From NCBI GenBank assembly GCA_036172665.1, contig CM069873.1, forward strand, positions 47,586,001-47,650,000: a stretch of DNA of 64,000 nucleotides. Direction: 5' to 3'. Positions 9,424-21,006 of the stretch are shown one piece after another (the stretch's first letter is position 1; each line of letters opens with the position of its first letter). The notes beneath the pieces are model-generated. The model searched no databases. It worked only from the letters and a program-made list of their open reading frames with translations, and was not told the DNA's origin. The position numbers and the translations under genes are program-made. This DNA comes from Prosopocoilus inquinatus (Eukaryota; Arthropoda; Insecta; Coleoptera; Lucanidae).

Positions 9424-9649
9424 AATCTTCCAGCATCGAGACTTCCAGACGCCAACAGTAGATATAAAATCGCCCGGAGTTGACTCACGAGTCAGTCGAA
9501 TTCGAGCAGCGATAGTCGAAGTTAGATTTTAGTGTGAAAATAAATTGTAATAAATAAATTAGTTTTTAAGCTTCATTAAATTACGGTTAAGATTTTATCG
9601 AGTGTTTCATTCGTGAAAATAAATAAACTCAAACCCTAGAAACGTAACA
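9325..9649 (+). repeat. 3' LTR, complete (325 bp)
   Basis: Begins TGTGGC, ends GTAACA, and is followed by the ATAT target duplication. It contains a core promoter (9463-9496) and several AATAAA signals from about 9538 on. It also encodes the last codons of pol. Confidence 0.93.
9463..9496 (+). promoter_or_regulatory. LTR core promoter: TATA box and TCAGT initiator
   Basis: TATAAAA begins at 9463 and TCAGT, the arthropod initiator motif, lies at 9492-9496, about 30 bp downstream. This is the expected spacing and places the start of the R region near 9494. Confidence 0.7.
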
Positions 9650-11383
9650 ATATTTTGCAGTTATAAGTTACCGATACTGATCTATTAGAATATAATATTT
9701 TCAACTTTTGGGCACTTCCGCTTGTACCGGAAGTTGCTGTCAACTTTCTTATTTTAAATAGAATACCCCATTTTTTAATGCATTTTTGAAATCTTCATAA
9801 AGTCCTAAAAATGTTTTGTGATACAAGAGAAATTAGCCGTTTTAGAGGTATTTCCATTTTTTAAAAAAATTCAAAGTTGCAGTGCCTTGTTTATGATGCT
9901 GCCATCTTTGTGTAACAAAAGCCACAATTTCAATTTTTGGCCTGTAGTACGCTCTACTCATAAACTTTCAGGTCATACCTAATTTTACACAAAATTGTTT
10001 ACGCGCTGGTTGAAAAGTAACTTCTACTCGAACTGATTTCAACTGTCTAAAAGTCATGTTTTTTAAATAGAACACCCAGTATATTTTTATACCATAAGGA
10101 TCAGAATTAAAAGTTCTTTCGAACTGTATTAGCATTCTCTATACCCATCTCTTTCTTTTCACGATTTTCTCTTTGACACATCAATTTTTTTCAATTTTCA
10201 GTATTATTTCTGAATAGTGTGCTATGAAAATGTAACAAACTGAGGTTTTTTAAATTAATTCTGACTGTAATTTCAATTTCATTTTAAGAAACCGGAAAAT
10301 AATATTTAAATACATATCTACCATCTGATCTGATCTTTACATATTCTTGGTATGACTTTTTACACATTTACTAGGAGAAATTTACACTTACAATACCAAA
10401 TTTTATGACAACTAATAATAAATAAAAAATATTAAAAATAATACACAAATTGTTGGTTATAATAAACCAAGTAAGTTGTCTAAGGTGACCTCAGCTATTA
10501 TTTATTAGTGATAACTTTCTATTGTATCTAAGTAATAACGTATTATCCTCGATATAAGAATTTTTTGTATTAACTTCTTGAATTATCGATTTTTCTTATC
10601 ATCAAATACATTTAATACGTTTGTCTTTGACTATTCATTTTTTTATTCTTCGCAGCGATTAAATTGTTTTTTTTTTAATTCCTACTAGACGGATGATTTA
10701 AAAAATTATGATTTCTCTAGTTTTCATAGCCCACTATTTAAAAACAATACCGAAAAATGGAAAAAAATTAGGTGTTAAAAAGAAATCATCGATAACGAGT
10801 GAACTACAACAGATAAGTATAGGGAATGCTGATACAGGACGAAAGAACAATTAATCCTGGGTCATATGGCATTAAACTATACTAGGCGTACATTACATTA
10901 CAGCGTAAAATATGACTTTTCGACAGTTGAAATTAGTTGGAATAGAAGTTACTTTTTAAAGCAACTTTTTTAAACAATCAAATGCAAAACTGAAAGTGAT
11001 CCGAAAGAATGGTTCTGTATCCTACTACAGGCCAAAAATTGGTATCGTGGTTTTTGTTACACAAAGACGGCAGTATCATAAACAAGGTTCTGCAAGTCTG
11101 AGCTTTCTTTAAGAAATGGAAATACATCGGAAACGGTTGTATCACATATTGCACTAAATATTTTTAAAATCCTATAGAGATTTCAAAAATGAAAAAAGCT
11201 GGGGTATTCCATTTAAGATAAGAAAGTTGATAGCAACTTCCGGTATAAGCGGAAGTGTCCGAAAATTTAAAATATTATATTTTGATAGATCCTTATCGTT
11301 AACTTATAACTGCATAATATGAAACAGAAATTCAAAGGAGAAGTCCGTAAACTTTTAATGAATGGGTTGCCTGAATCTCCCTG

Positions 11384-12511
11384 TATAGTATTAAATTATT
11401 GTAAATTTTAGGATTGGGTTCGATAGTGGCAGGGTTGCTTTCCTTTCCTGTGTATATAGTATTAAAATAGATCGTGAATGCTTTATATCTTGTTTCTTAA
11501 AATAATCATATCAAAGGATGGTAGCTACAGGCAACTAATACCGCTAATTTACAAATTCAAGTACAGCATATTTTGAAATAAAACTTTCGATACAAATTTA
11601 AGATTAATTCACGTTTAATTCACTTTTAAACAGGCATTTCAATATTTCCTAGACGATATTCATGAGACAATAAGCATGACCAGTCAGAAACTCTCCACAG
11701 ATAAACTTATTAATGCCCGATTTCTACACCTCCTGTTAAATTTATCTGCCAGGTTTTATCCTTGGAAACCATTGTATCGATAATAGTTTCCCAGGATACT
11801 CCCTGGCAGATAAATTTATCCGTAGGTGAAGAAATCGGGCCTAAGATATTTTAATTTTTTTTAATTTCTTAATTTCTCACAACTTCATGGTAATTTCTGT
11901 CACACTAGACAGTCATCAGACAGATTGACTTTACTAAGAAAAAAGCAAGACATGCGTGATATGTTCTACGTAAGAAAAAAAATGCCACTTGCTTAATGAA
12001 ATATGTTTGAAAAACGACAAGATTTTTTGTTGGAAGTTAAAGGGAGACGGCTGTATAGCAGTTAGTCTTGTTAATCCATTGATCGGCATATAAAGAAAGA
12101 AATGAACTGTATTGTACGTAGTAAGTCATATATACAAATTTACCATAGCAACCGTGTCAACAAAGTTAATTTAAAGTACCTGCAGTAAAGAGGAAAAAAG
12201 TGTTAATATGAATCTTTTTAAGATTTAATCTTTAATTTTATCTATTTTATGGTCCTTCTGAAACTCTGACTATGTTTTCAATAAATATTAAAAAAACGTT
12301 ATACACAAAATTTACTGGAAAATAATATTTACAAGGTAGGAATTTTAGATGCCACTTTTCCTTAATTGTAATCATTATTTAGCGTACTTTTCTATAATAT
12401 CATGATTCCGCACCGTTTTTTATCCCCAGGAACCAACTGTTTTGCTCAAAAATATCAAAAAATAAAAAAAAATGTAAAAAAGAATTTCCCTGTATTCTGC
12501 ATTCGCTCCCA
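11384..12511. other. Intergenic, AT-rich; flanking duplication and a small palindrome
   Basis: The first 75 bp look like a tandem duplicate of the sequence flanking the preceding TA element. No gene is seen. A palindromic element is listed separately at 11715-11840. Confidence 0.5.
11715..11840. repeat. 126-bp palindromic MITE-like repeat
   Basis: The two ends, GCCCGATTTCTACACCT and AGGTGAAGAAATCGGGC, are near-perfect inverted repeats. The complementarity continues inwards (AAATTTATCTGCCAGG with CCTGGCAGATAAATTT) around a short loop. Too small to code for anything. Confidence 0.75.
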
Positions 12512-12681
12512 GATAAAACAGCTACATCCTACGATCGCTTTTTGACCTAACATTGCAGTAGGATAGACAAATTGAAGCGGATTTGCTCCTAATAAGTCCC
12601 TTATGCAAGGCGGCCATGCTTGCTGTCAAAGCGTAATGAAAGCTTTAAGAAATTTTGTTGCAAATCGTTTTTGATTGCAGT
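12512..12681 (-). repeat. Hammerhead repeat fragment joined to Gypsy gag
   Basis: Matches the part of the 312-bp unit that runs from GATAAAACAGC to GATTGCAGTG, and stops just before the ribozyme core. The next base already belongs to the gag of the following Gypsy copy, so the junction is abrupt. Confidence 0.85.
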
Positions 12682-13353
12682 GAATTGTGGTTCGCGCAAA
12701 TTGAAGCACAATTCGCGTTGACTGGCATTGCACAAGACACGACCCAATTCTACCATGTGATGTCACACCTTGAACCAAATATCGCATCAAAGGTAAAAGA
12801 TATTATAATCGCACTTCCTAGCGAAAATAAATATAAGCACATCAAGGAGCAAATTATAGTCCGCTTATCAGTATCCGCGGAACAACAAATGCGTCGCCTA
12901 CTAGAAGGCGAAAAAATGGGCGAACGACGACCGTCGCAATTTCTTCGTCACTTGCGTAATTTGGCAGGAAGCTCCGTCAACGACACAATTCTCCGTTCCC
13001 TGTAGATGACTCGACTTCCAACAAATCCACAAGCCATCCTTGCCACGCAATTCGACGTACCGTTAGACAAAGCCGCAACGTTAGCCGACAAAATTACTGA
13101 GGTGATGGTGTCGCAGCAGGTGTCCGCAGTTTCAACGACTACAGAAGATAGCCTCCGGCAAGAAATCGCCGCCCTCCGGCAACAACTCGCCCGGATGCAA
13201 TGCACCACGGTGGATCAGAAGCGGTCGCGTTCGCGCTCGAATTCCCGACTACGATGGGACATGTGCTGGTATCATTACCGTTTCGGTGCCAAAGCCAAGA
13301 AATGTGCTCCACCGTGCAAGTTAGGTTCGGGAAACGCGCACGCTGGTCGGTAG
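12682..13353 (+). pseudogene. gag: Gag of second Gypsy family, copy A
   Basis: The product begins inside the conserved ELWFAQIEAQ stretch of this Gag type and continues through QMRRLLEGEKMGERRPSQFL. It is cut by an in-frame TAG at 13003-13005, then continues MTRLPTNPQAILATQ in the same frame. The C-terminal part has a CWYHYRFGAKAKKC cysteine-histidine motif in place of a classic zinc knuckle. Gag forms the retrotransposon particle. The missing start and the internal stop make it non-functional. The minus-strand copy at 29149-29951 keeps the start that is lost here. Confidence 0.88.
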
Positions 13354-14560
13354 ACGCGGCCGACACGAAGGAAATAAAATCGCGCCGCTTGTACATAACG
13401 GACAGATACCCAAAAATAAAAGTTTTGGTGGACACAGGTGCTGATGTATGTACGTGTATGTTCCCTCGGAATTGGGTTCACAAAAGACTCACGTGTTCCG
13501 TATATCAACTTTAGGCCGCGAATGGTTCGTTAATTTCAACGTATGGTGATATCACACTGACGCTCAATCTCGGCCTGCGACACGAATTTACTTGGCGCTT
13601 CATCATCGGGGACATTACTCGCCTGATAATCGGTGGCGATTTTCTCGCGCGTTACAGATTACTCGTCGACCTCAAGCATCATCGATTGGTTAACGAGCAG
13701 ACGAATCTTCGCGTTATCGGACATCTAGAGTCGCGCGAAGAGACACCATGTGTAAGAACTGTCCTCCGGAACTCACCGTACCACCGTATTCTCGAAGATT
13801 TTCCGGGCCTGACACGACCAAGTGGAATTCCGGCAAAAGCGAAACATTCTACGGTGCACGACGTCTATCGCCGGACAAGGTGAAAGCAGCCAAAAACGAA
13901 TTCGACAACATCATTCGAGCGGGTATTGCGTGACCATCGGACAGTTGTTGGGCTTCGCCTCTGCATTTAGCGCCCTAGAAATCCGCTGATTGGCGACGTT
14001 GCGGCGATTACAGAACGCTGAACACAAGAACCATCCCAGATAAGTATCCGGTGCCGCATATTGAGGATTTCGCACTAAAGACAATATTTTCAACGATTAA
14101 TTTAGTGCGCGCCTACCATAAGATTCCGGTGAACCCGGACGATGTCGCAAAAACGGCTATCATTACTCCGTTCGGCCTGTTCGAGTTTCCCGTAATGACA
14201 TTCGGTTTACGCAACGTTGAAACATTTTATGGACGAAGCACTCCGCGGCCTCGACTTCGCCTATGCGTACATCAACGATATCCTTGTCGCATCATCTTCG
14301 GAAGCCGAATATCTACGGCTGCTGCTCTCACGACTCGAGAAGTACGGGGTGGTAATTAACACATCGAAGTGCGTTTTTGGCAGAAATGAAGTACAATTTC
14401 TGGGTTACCGCGTGACAGAAGAGGGAGTGCGCCCATTAGCAGACAAAGTGCGTGCAGTGCTCGACATGCCGAACCCAAAAACAATTAAAGACTTACGCCG
14501 TTTTCTTGGCATGGTGAATTTTTACCGACGATTCATCCCGAGAGCGGCACTCATCTAAGC
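13354..14560 (+). pseudogene. pol: Protease and reverse transcriptase of second Gypsy family, copy A
   Basis: Protease motif VLVDTGADVC at about 13419-13450. RT blocks follow: [32 protein letters not shown], then the active-site region near 14262. There the usual Tyr-x-Asp-Asp reads YIND, so the first catalytic Asp is Asn. The RT thumb (FLGYRVTEEGVRPLADK) is intact. Frames change near 13510, 13930 and 14217, and a stretch before 14040 is scrambled. This copy cannot make active RT. Confidence 0.88.
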
Positions 14561-14584
14561 TCCGCTAAATTAATGCCTAAGCGG

Positions 14585-15293
14585 ACCGAAAACGAACGGA
14601 AAAACACCCGTGTCATGGACCGAGGAACTGGAGGGAGCATTTCACGCCTGCAAGGAATCGCTCGCCGAAGCCGCACTCCTCGCTCACCCGGACATGACAC
14701 TACTCCTCGCTATCTTTAGTGACGCGTCCGATCTAGCAATTGGAGGAACGCTGCAGCAGAGGTCAGCACACGGATGGGAACCACTCGGGTTCTTTTCTGA
14801 GAACTTGAACCCTGAACAGCGCAAGGATTCCGCATTCGACCGCGAATTATTCGCGATTTACAAGGCGCTGAAACAGTTTCGGCATATGATAGAGGGACGA
14901 AATGTGATCATATTTACAGATCACAAACCTCTGACATTCGCCTTCCAACAAAAACCTGAAAAATGTTCGCCGCGACAATTTCGCTATCTGGACTATATCG
15001 GACAGTTCACAACCAACATTCGACATATCGCTGGAAAAAACAGTATAGTGACAGATACCCTGTCGCCAATCGAATCGCTGACTGAGTGTGTCGACTTCGA
15101 AACGTTAGCACGATCGCAGGAAAACGACGCTGAACTTGAAGAGCGTGAGACAACTCCGTTGCATAACCATCCCTGTCTCTCAAACGCAATTGTTCTGCGA
15201 TTTTTCGACTCGCGTGGCTCGCCCGTTCAGACGCCAAGTGTGAATCATTACACGGCTTATCGCACCCTGATGCTCGGACTAGTGCGCGCCTAG
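14585..15293 (+). pseudogene. RNase H of second Gypsy family, copy A
   Basis: The open frame has the Ty3/Gypsy RNase H pattern: FSDASDLAIGGTLQQ, DRELFAIYKALKQFRHMIEGR, FTDHKPLTFAF. A connection segment follows with REE/REL-like acid residues. RNase H removes the RNA strand after reverse transcription. The key Asp (FSDAS), Glu (DREL) and Asp (FTDHK) are present. A stop at 15291-15293 separates it from the integrase zinc region. Confidence 0.87.
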
Positions 15294-16200
15294 TCGCCGA
15301 ACGTAATGTGTGGCCGAACATTCAACGCGACTGCAAACAATGGACACACGAATGTTTAAAATGCCAGCGGAGCAAGATCACGCGACACGTGTCAAGCCCG
15401 ATTAGCGCATTTTCGCTCAAAAGTTCGCGTTTTGAGCATATTTGTGTGGACCTGGTTGGCCCGCTCCCATACTCGCATGGTTTTAGATATTGTCTCATAT
15501 GTGTCGATCACTTCACTCGATGGCCTGAAGCTTTCCCGATCGAGGATATTTCCACCGAAATAGTCGCGCGAACCGTGTACGAAGGCTGGATTGCGCGATA
15601 TGGCGTACCCCTCCGTATAACAACCGATCAGAGCAGACAATTCGAGGCAAACCTGTTCCGTGCATTCACGCAAGCAACGGGAATGACACATTGGCGGACA
15701 ACAGCTTACCACCCAGCAGCCAACGGCATGGTCGAGCGTTTTCACCGTCAATTAAAAGCCGGGATTATGTGTCACGAGGGCGAAGAATGGTCAGAGAGAC
15801 TCCCGACCGTTCTAATTGGCATTCGCAGTGTCTGGAAAGGTGACCTCAACGCAATTGCAGCCGAGCTAGTTTTCGAGGAACCGATACGTCTCCGGGCGTA
15901 TTCCTTGAGCCATCGACAGAGCCGGGCGACCCTACAGATTACGTCGCTCGCCTACGCCGTCATTTCCGGAAACTTCAACCAGCGAAAACAAATCGTCATG
16001 GGACGTGGAAGGTCTTTGTATACAAAGACCTGGCATCAACAACCCACGTATTTGTTCGAGTTGACGGCGCCCAAAAAACTTTGCAGCAACTATATGAGGG
16101 ACCATTTCCAGTAATAGCGCGACGAGAAAAACTTTTTGTCGTGCGACCAGGAAATATGCGTCACCCAAGAAGGTCGAGTTCCAAGTACTCTAGACAACAC
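15294..16200 (+). pseudogene. Integrase of second Gypsy family, copy A
   Basis: Starts in the HHCC zinc region (WPNIQRDCKQWTHECLKC). The core has the three acids: Asp in CVDLVGPLP, Asp in TTDQSRQFE and Glu in GMVERFHRQ. The C-terminal part shifts frame near 15900, where the minus-strand copy keeps the original frame. Integrase joins the cDNA to the target. Confidence 0.88.
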
Positions 16201-16240
16201 CCTTCTATGGAGAAATCTATGGAACTCGACGGCAATGCAT

Positions 16241-16768
16241 AGTCAGCCGCTGGATCATTCGCATTCACCAGATGTTGTACCTTATCAATAATTATTACAT
16301 TTTTATTATTATCATTACATATCACTTAATTACTTGTTGCATATTAAACGGTTTCATTTACATAGTGAGTACTCTATTTAATTTATCCAACAACCCCATA
16401 GACACTATCGAATAAAATTAGCTATCGAATAAACACTATCAACTATCGAATAAATAGATATTCCAATAAATAGTACCACATCCGTAAGCGCTTCGATATG
16501 CGCATGGAAACGAGATTTACTCGATCTGCTGTTAGTTTTTTCCTCAAATTTAATAAATTTACATTTTGTTTGTTATTTGTCATTGGATTTATATTGTCGT
16601 TAATTATTTGAAAATTGTTAATAAGTCACATAAACTATTGTAGAAAAAACAAAAACGAATTCCTTGAATAAGGTTCGGCCAATTAAAAGTGCATAACGAA
16701 TTAAAGCGAGCATCAATAAATACATGCATCAATACAAGATTGACGATAAAACGTTATATGTAGACCAG
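16241..16768. other. AT-rich sequence after the Gypsy integrase
   Basis: Could hold the remains of the 3' LTR of copy A, but no second LTR is available for comparison. Short A/T-rich tandem pieces (CTATCGAATAAA at about 16404-16450) are present. No gene. Confidence 0.4.
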
Positions 16769-17900
16769 GGGACCTATTCTTGACAAGCGCGTTTTTGAAT
16801 GCGCATACGCATTAAAAATGCGAACGTGTATTCTTGATCTTTCAATTTTCCAAAACGTACGCGTTTTTGTTGCGAGTGGATATCACCATTCGTTTTTTAT
16901 TATGCGAGTGCTTGTAACTGTAATTAACGTCAAATTTGTAGCAAATTAATTTGACATTTTACATAAAAACTCACAAGTTTGCACTAAATGTGCTTCTTTT
17001 TGAAAAAAATCATGTTTGAATTAAATTGTTTAAGTTAGTATTAGCTTTGCTTTACTTTGCTTCGCAGACCATGTTGAGAAACTATGAGGATCTAAATATC
17101 TACTTATATTAGGATGACTGAAGGTAGGGTAGCCAGACGTCCTCTATTTTTAAAATAATGCATAATATGTCCAAGTACTATTTATTAACCACTGCCACAT
17201 TATAACATGCGGTAAACATAGGTACGGCATTGATGAGAATCTTTTTCATCGTGTCCTCTTTTCTTCGGCTTAGGAATCTGACCATTTTAATTGAAGGTCT
17301 TAAGAAAATTCTAAATTAACAAATTTTTGGAAAAAATGCAATGTCAGGTCAAAAAGCGACAGTAAGATGTCGCTATTTTATCTGTTTAACAAATTTTTGT
17401 AACTCTGCAACTTCGTTATAGGTATTTAGCTAGCATTAGACACGCAGCTTTTTTAGATGTTTCATATTTTCTTCTTTGGTACGGGTCTTCTTAAATTGAG
17501 GTAATAACTTGAGGAAGACTGTCGATGCATTATAATTACTGACATCCCATTAATTTGTAATGTGTACATGTGTACCTATTACAAAATAAATCGTACTTAC
17601 TTATGTATATTTAATGACTTTTAACGTAAGCGAGATATCTTATGTATATTTCGTAGAGTTAGATTTAATTTCAAAACGTAAAACGCTTTGCAATAATTAT
17701 CATTCATGACGGACACGGTAGAATTTTGACAAATTCGCGACATTGCCAATTCTCGCCACTCGAATAAATGCGAGCGCTATCATTTATTTTCGAACGAAAT
17801 TTTGGAGTGGTCTAGAATAACTTATCTAAAACGTATACGCTTTTCGCACTCGCATATTACAAATGCGAGCGCAAAAATTCACTTGTCAAGAATAGGTCCC
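16769..17900. mobile_element. 1.1-kb non-autonomous element with 19-bp perfect TIRs
   Basis: Both ends are GGGACCTATTCTTGACAAG in inverted orientation (16769-16787 and 17882-17900). The subterminal regions are also inverted and rich in GCG, with ATGCG motifs. No transposase is encoded. A 50-bp piece of the hammerhead repeat lies inside at 17343-17393. The superfamily is uncertain. Confidence 0.75.
17343..17393 (+). repeat. Hammerhead repeat fragment (no ribozyme core)
   Basis: GTCAGGTCAAAAAGCGACAG and the ATGTCGCTATTTTATCTG that follows match the part of the 312-bp unit away from the ribozyme. It is too short to cleave. Confidence 0.7.
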
Positions 17901-17904
17901 AGGC

Positions 17905-18780
17905 TTAAGCTGGCTTGAGCCTGTCTATTGAGACAGTGACATCCCGTTCGCGGATGCGAACGATGAAAAATTTTTCTCGTCGCGCTATTACTGGAAATGG
18001 TCCCTCATATGGTTGCTGCAAAGCTTTTTGGGCGGCGTCAACTCGAACAAATACATGGGTTTGTATACAAAGACCTTCCGGGTGCTATGACTATTTGTTC
18101 TTGCTGGTCAAAGTTCCCAGAAATTACGACGTAGGCGAGCAACGTAATCTGTAGCCTCGCCCGACTCTGTCAATGGCTCGAGGAATTCGCCCAGGAGGGG
18201 TATCGGTTCTCTGAAAACTAGCTCGGCCGCAGTTGTGTTGAGGTCATCTTTCCAGGCACCGCGAATACCAATTAGAATGGTCGGGAGTCTCTCTGACCAT
18301 TCTTCGGTCTCATTACACATAATCCCGGCTTTTAATTGAAGGTGAAAACGCTCGATCATGCCGTTGGCTGCCGGGTAGAAGCTGTTGTTCGCTAATGTGT
18401 CATCCCCGTTGCTTGCGTGAGTGCATGGAAAAGGTTTGCCTCCAATTGTCTACTCTGATCGGTTGTTATACGGAGGGGCACGCCATATCGCGCAATCCAG
18501 ATTTCGTCCACGGTTCGCGTCACTGTTTCGGTGGAGACATCCACGATCGGGAAAGTTTCAGGCCATCGAGTGAAGCGATCGATGTTAGACAATATTTAAA
18601 ACCATGCGAGTACGGGATCGGGCCAACCAGGTCCACATGAATATGCTCAAAACGTGAACTTTTGAGCGAGAATTCGCTAATCGGGCTTGACACATGATTT
18701 TGCTCCGTTGGCACTTTATATATTCGTGTTGATCGGCCACAGGTAACATTCGACGACTAGCCGCGTACTAGTCTGAGCAC
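17905..18780 (-). pseudogene. Integrase of second Gypsy family, copy B
   Basis: Minus-strand pieces encode the same integrase as copy A: FEHIHVDLVGPIP (first Asp), TTDQSRQLEANLF (second Asp), then MIERFHLQLKAGIM (third acid, Glu). The frame is broken between 18359 and 18392, and near 18600. The end, near 17915, abuts the 1.1-kb inverted-repeat element. Non-functional. Confidence 0.85.
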
Positions 18781-18934
18781 CAGGGTGCGATAAACCATGT
18801 AATTAGTCAAACAATTGGCGGCTGAACGGCTGGGTGACGAACAGGCTAGCCACGCGAGTTGACAAATCACAGAACAATTGCGTTTGAGAGCCAGGGATGG
18901 TTATGCGATGCAGTTATAACGCTGTCTCACGCTC

Positions 18935-20258
18935 TTAAAGCTCCCGGAGTTCAGCGTCCTTCTCCTGCGATCGTGCTAACGTTTCGAAATCGACACACTC
19001 GGTTAGCGATTCGATGCGCGATAATGTCTCCGCCACTGTATTGTCTTTTCCAGCGATATGTCGGATGTCGGTTGTGAACTGTCTGAGATAGGAAAATTGT
19101 CGGGCGAACATTTTTCGGGTCTTTCTTGGAACGCGAATCATAGGGGTTTGTGATCTGTAATTATGATCACATTTCGTCCCTCTATCATTTGCCGGAACTG
19201 TTTCAGCGCCTTGTAAATGCGAATAATTCGCGGTCGAATACGGAGTGCTTGCGTTGTTCAGGGCTCAAGTTCTTAGAAAAGACCTCGAGTGGTTCCCATC
19301 CGTGCGTTGACTCTGCTGCAGCGTTGCTCCAATTGCTACATCAGACGCATCACTAAAAGTAGCGAGAGGTAGTGTCATGTCCGGGTGGGCGAGGAACGCG
19401 GCTTCGGCGAACGATTCTTTGCAGGCGTGAAATGTTCCCTCCAGTTCCTCGGTCCATAACAAGGGTGTTTTTCCGCTCGTTTTAGGTCCGCTTAGGCATT
19501 TATTTAGCGAAACTTGGATGAGTGCCGCCCTAGGGATGAATCGTCGGTAAAAATTCACCATGCCAAGAAAACGGCCTAAGTCTTTAATTGTTTTTGGGTT
19601 CGGCATGTCGAGCACTGCACGCACTTTGTCTGCTAATGGGCGCACTCCCTCTTCTGTCACGCGGTAACCCAGAAATTGTACTTCATTTCTGCCAAAAACG
19701 CATTTAGATGTGTTAATTACCACCTCGCACTTCTTGGATCGTGAGAGCAACAGGGGATGTTGTTCGAGTTCGGCTTCCGAAGATGATGCGACAAGGATGT
19801 CGTCGATGCACGCGTAGACGAAGTCGAGGCCGCTGAGTGCTTCGTCCATAAAGCATTGGAACGTTTGAGCTGCGTTGCGTAAACCGAACGTCATTACGGG
19901 AAACTCGAACAGATCGAACGGAGTAATGATAGCCATTTTTGCAACATCGTCCGCATGCACCGGGATGTGATGGTATGCGGGCACTAAATCAAGTGTTGAG
20001 AATATTGTCTTTTGTGCAAGATTATGTGCGAAATCTTCAATAGGCGGCACCGGGTACTTGTCCAGGATGTTTCTTGTGTTCAGCGTTCTGTTGTCACCGC
20101 AAGGTCGCCATTCACCGGGTTTTGGCTGTTTTCAGCTTCTCTGAGGCTAGACGTCGTGCCTTACAAGTTGTAAGTTGTCCAGGTGTTCTTCTTCGTGTCA
20201 GTCCCGGAAAATCTTAGAGAATACGGTGATTTCGGGAGGACAGTTTTTAGACATGGCG
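18935..20258 (-). pseudogene. pol: Reverse transcriptase and RNase H of second Gypsy family, copy B
   Basis: A 261-codon open piece (20050-19265) covers most of the RT: TIFSTLDLVPAYHHIPV, FGLRNAAQTFQ, an active site read as [11 protein letters not shown] (both Asp kept, Tyr replaced by Cys) and the thumb. It runs into RNase H (ATFSDASDVAIGATLQQ) and then breaks. The end of RNase H continues at 19141-18935 in another frame. Less damaged in RT than copy A. Confidence 0.87.
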
Positions 20259-20583
20259 TCTGTTGTGTACGTGTAATTACTTTTTATGAATTGATGATAT
20301 TTTAGTAGTTAAAGACTGACACTTTGTTTTTACATAAACATTATTTGTATATTTAAATTTCTTTAAAATGTTACTTTTGTTGTCAACATAGCTTCAAGAG
20401 CATCCTTCAGCGTTTGAACGCAGCGTTGCGCTTGTCCATTAGTTGCTGGATAGTAAGGTGCTGATCATTTATGATATTTTACACCACTACTTTTTAAAAA
20501 TTCTTTAAATTCAAGAGCAGTAAATTGTGAACCATTGTCTGATACAATTGTAGTAGGTACACTATAAGTAGCAAATAATTGAT

Positions 20584-21006
20584 CTAAAATTTCAATTGTA
20601 GCATTTGTAGTTGTAGAATTGGTAAATTTAACTTCCAGTGATTTGCTGTACGCATCGACAATGATCTAACATTGTACCAGCGACGGGACCTGCATAGCCT
20701 ATATGAATGCGTTCCCATGGAGATTTGGGATACGGGCCAGTATACAAATGAACGAGCGATTCCTTTGATTTTAACGATTCCTACATGTGCTGCATGAAGA
20801 TCTTCGAGAATTAAATCTCTTAGTGTAGTGGGAATAACAACTCTGTGCTCAAATACTAAGCAGATACTGCTAAGTTTATATACAGGGTCTGGTGGTTTGT
20901 AACCTGCACGAAGAAGGTTTCTACCTGTATCTAATAATTGAATTATTTTACCTAGCTGAGGGTCTTTGCGAGTTTCACGAGCTATCATCTCAGCATGAAC
21001 TGGCAA
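20584..21006 (-). pseudogene. Integrase N-terminal zinc region, third Gypsy
   Basis: The start reads MPVHAEMIARETRKDPQLG, the linker that precedes integrase, then ILEDLHAAHVGIVKIKGIAR, the HH half of the HHCC zinc site. It shifts frame near 20670, before the core. The catalytic core is missing or scrambled; only a QTLKDALEAMLT-like piece is readable near 20390. Confidence 0.75.

Larger units (their letters stand above)
3751..9649 (+). mobile_element. Ty3/Gypsy LTR retrotransposon with macro-domain Pol, copy A
   Basis: The element is bounded by TGTGGC and GTAACA and flanked by a 4-bp target duplication, ATAT (3747-3750 and 9650-9653). It has a gag frame, a full-length open pol frame and a complete 3' LTR. 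The 5' LTR keeps only its first 90 bp, identical to the 3' LTR. Sequence then jumps straight into gag, so the rest of the 5' LTR, the primer site and the gag start are lost. Identical LTR ends and an intact pol point to recent insertion. A degraded second copy lies at 53613-57172. Confidence 0.95.
3684..11383. mobile_element. Long-TIR, TA-flanked non-autonomous DNA element (split by a Gypsy)
   Basis: The ends are CAGGGAGATTCAGGC and its reverse complement, both next to TA (3682-3683 and 11384-11385). This is the target-site pattern of the Tc1/mariner group. Without the Gypsy inserted at 3751-9649 the element is about 1.8 kb. The inverted arms run about 480 bp: 3684-3750 plus 9654 to about 10060, and about 10905-11383. 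The centre (about 10060-10900) is AT-rich with no transposase, so the element is non-autonomous. A 399-bp relative sits at 42450-42848. Part of the centre (about 10230-10445) also resembles 39490-39760 in inverse orientation. Confidence 0.85.
12682..16240 (+). mobile_element. Second Ty3/Gypsy family, copy A (5'-truncated, decayed)
   Basis: Holds gag, protease, RT, RNase H and integrase in order on the plus strand, broken by stops and frameshifts. The 5' LTR, leader and gag start are missing. A minus-strand copy of the same family starts at 17905, so the two lie tail to tail. Confidence 0.9.

Noticed and set aside
11880..11940. CUGAUGA followed by a CUGUC/GACAG hairpin and GAAA on the minus strand
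   Set aside because: No usable stem III with a U-H cleavage site and no stem I pairing, so it is not a credible hammerhead.
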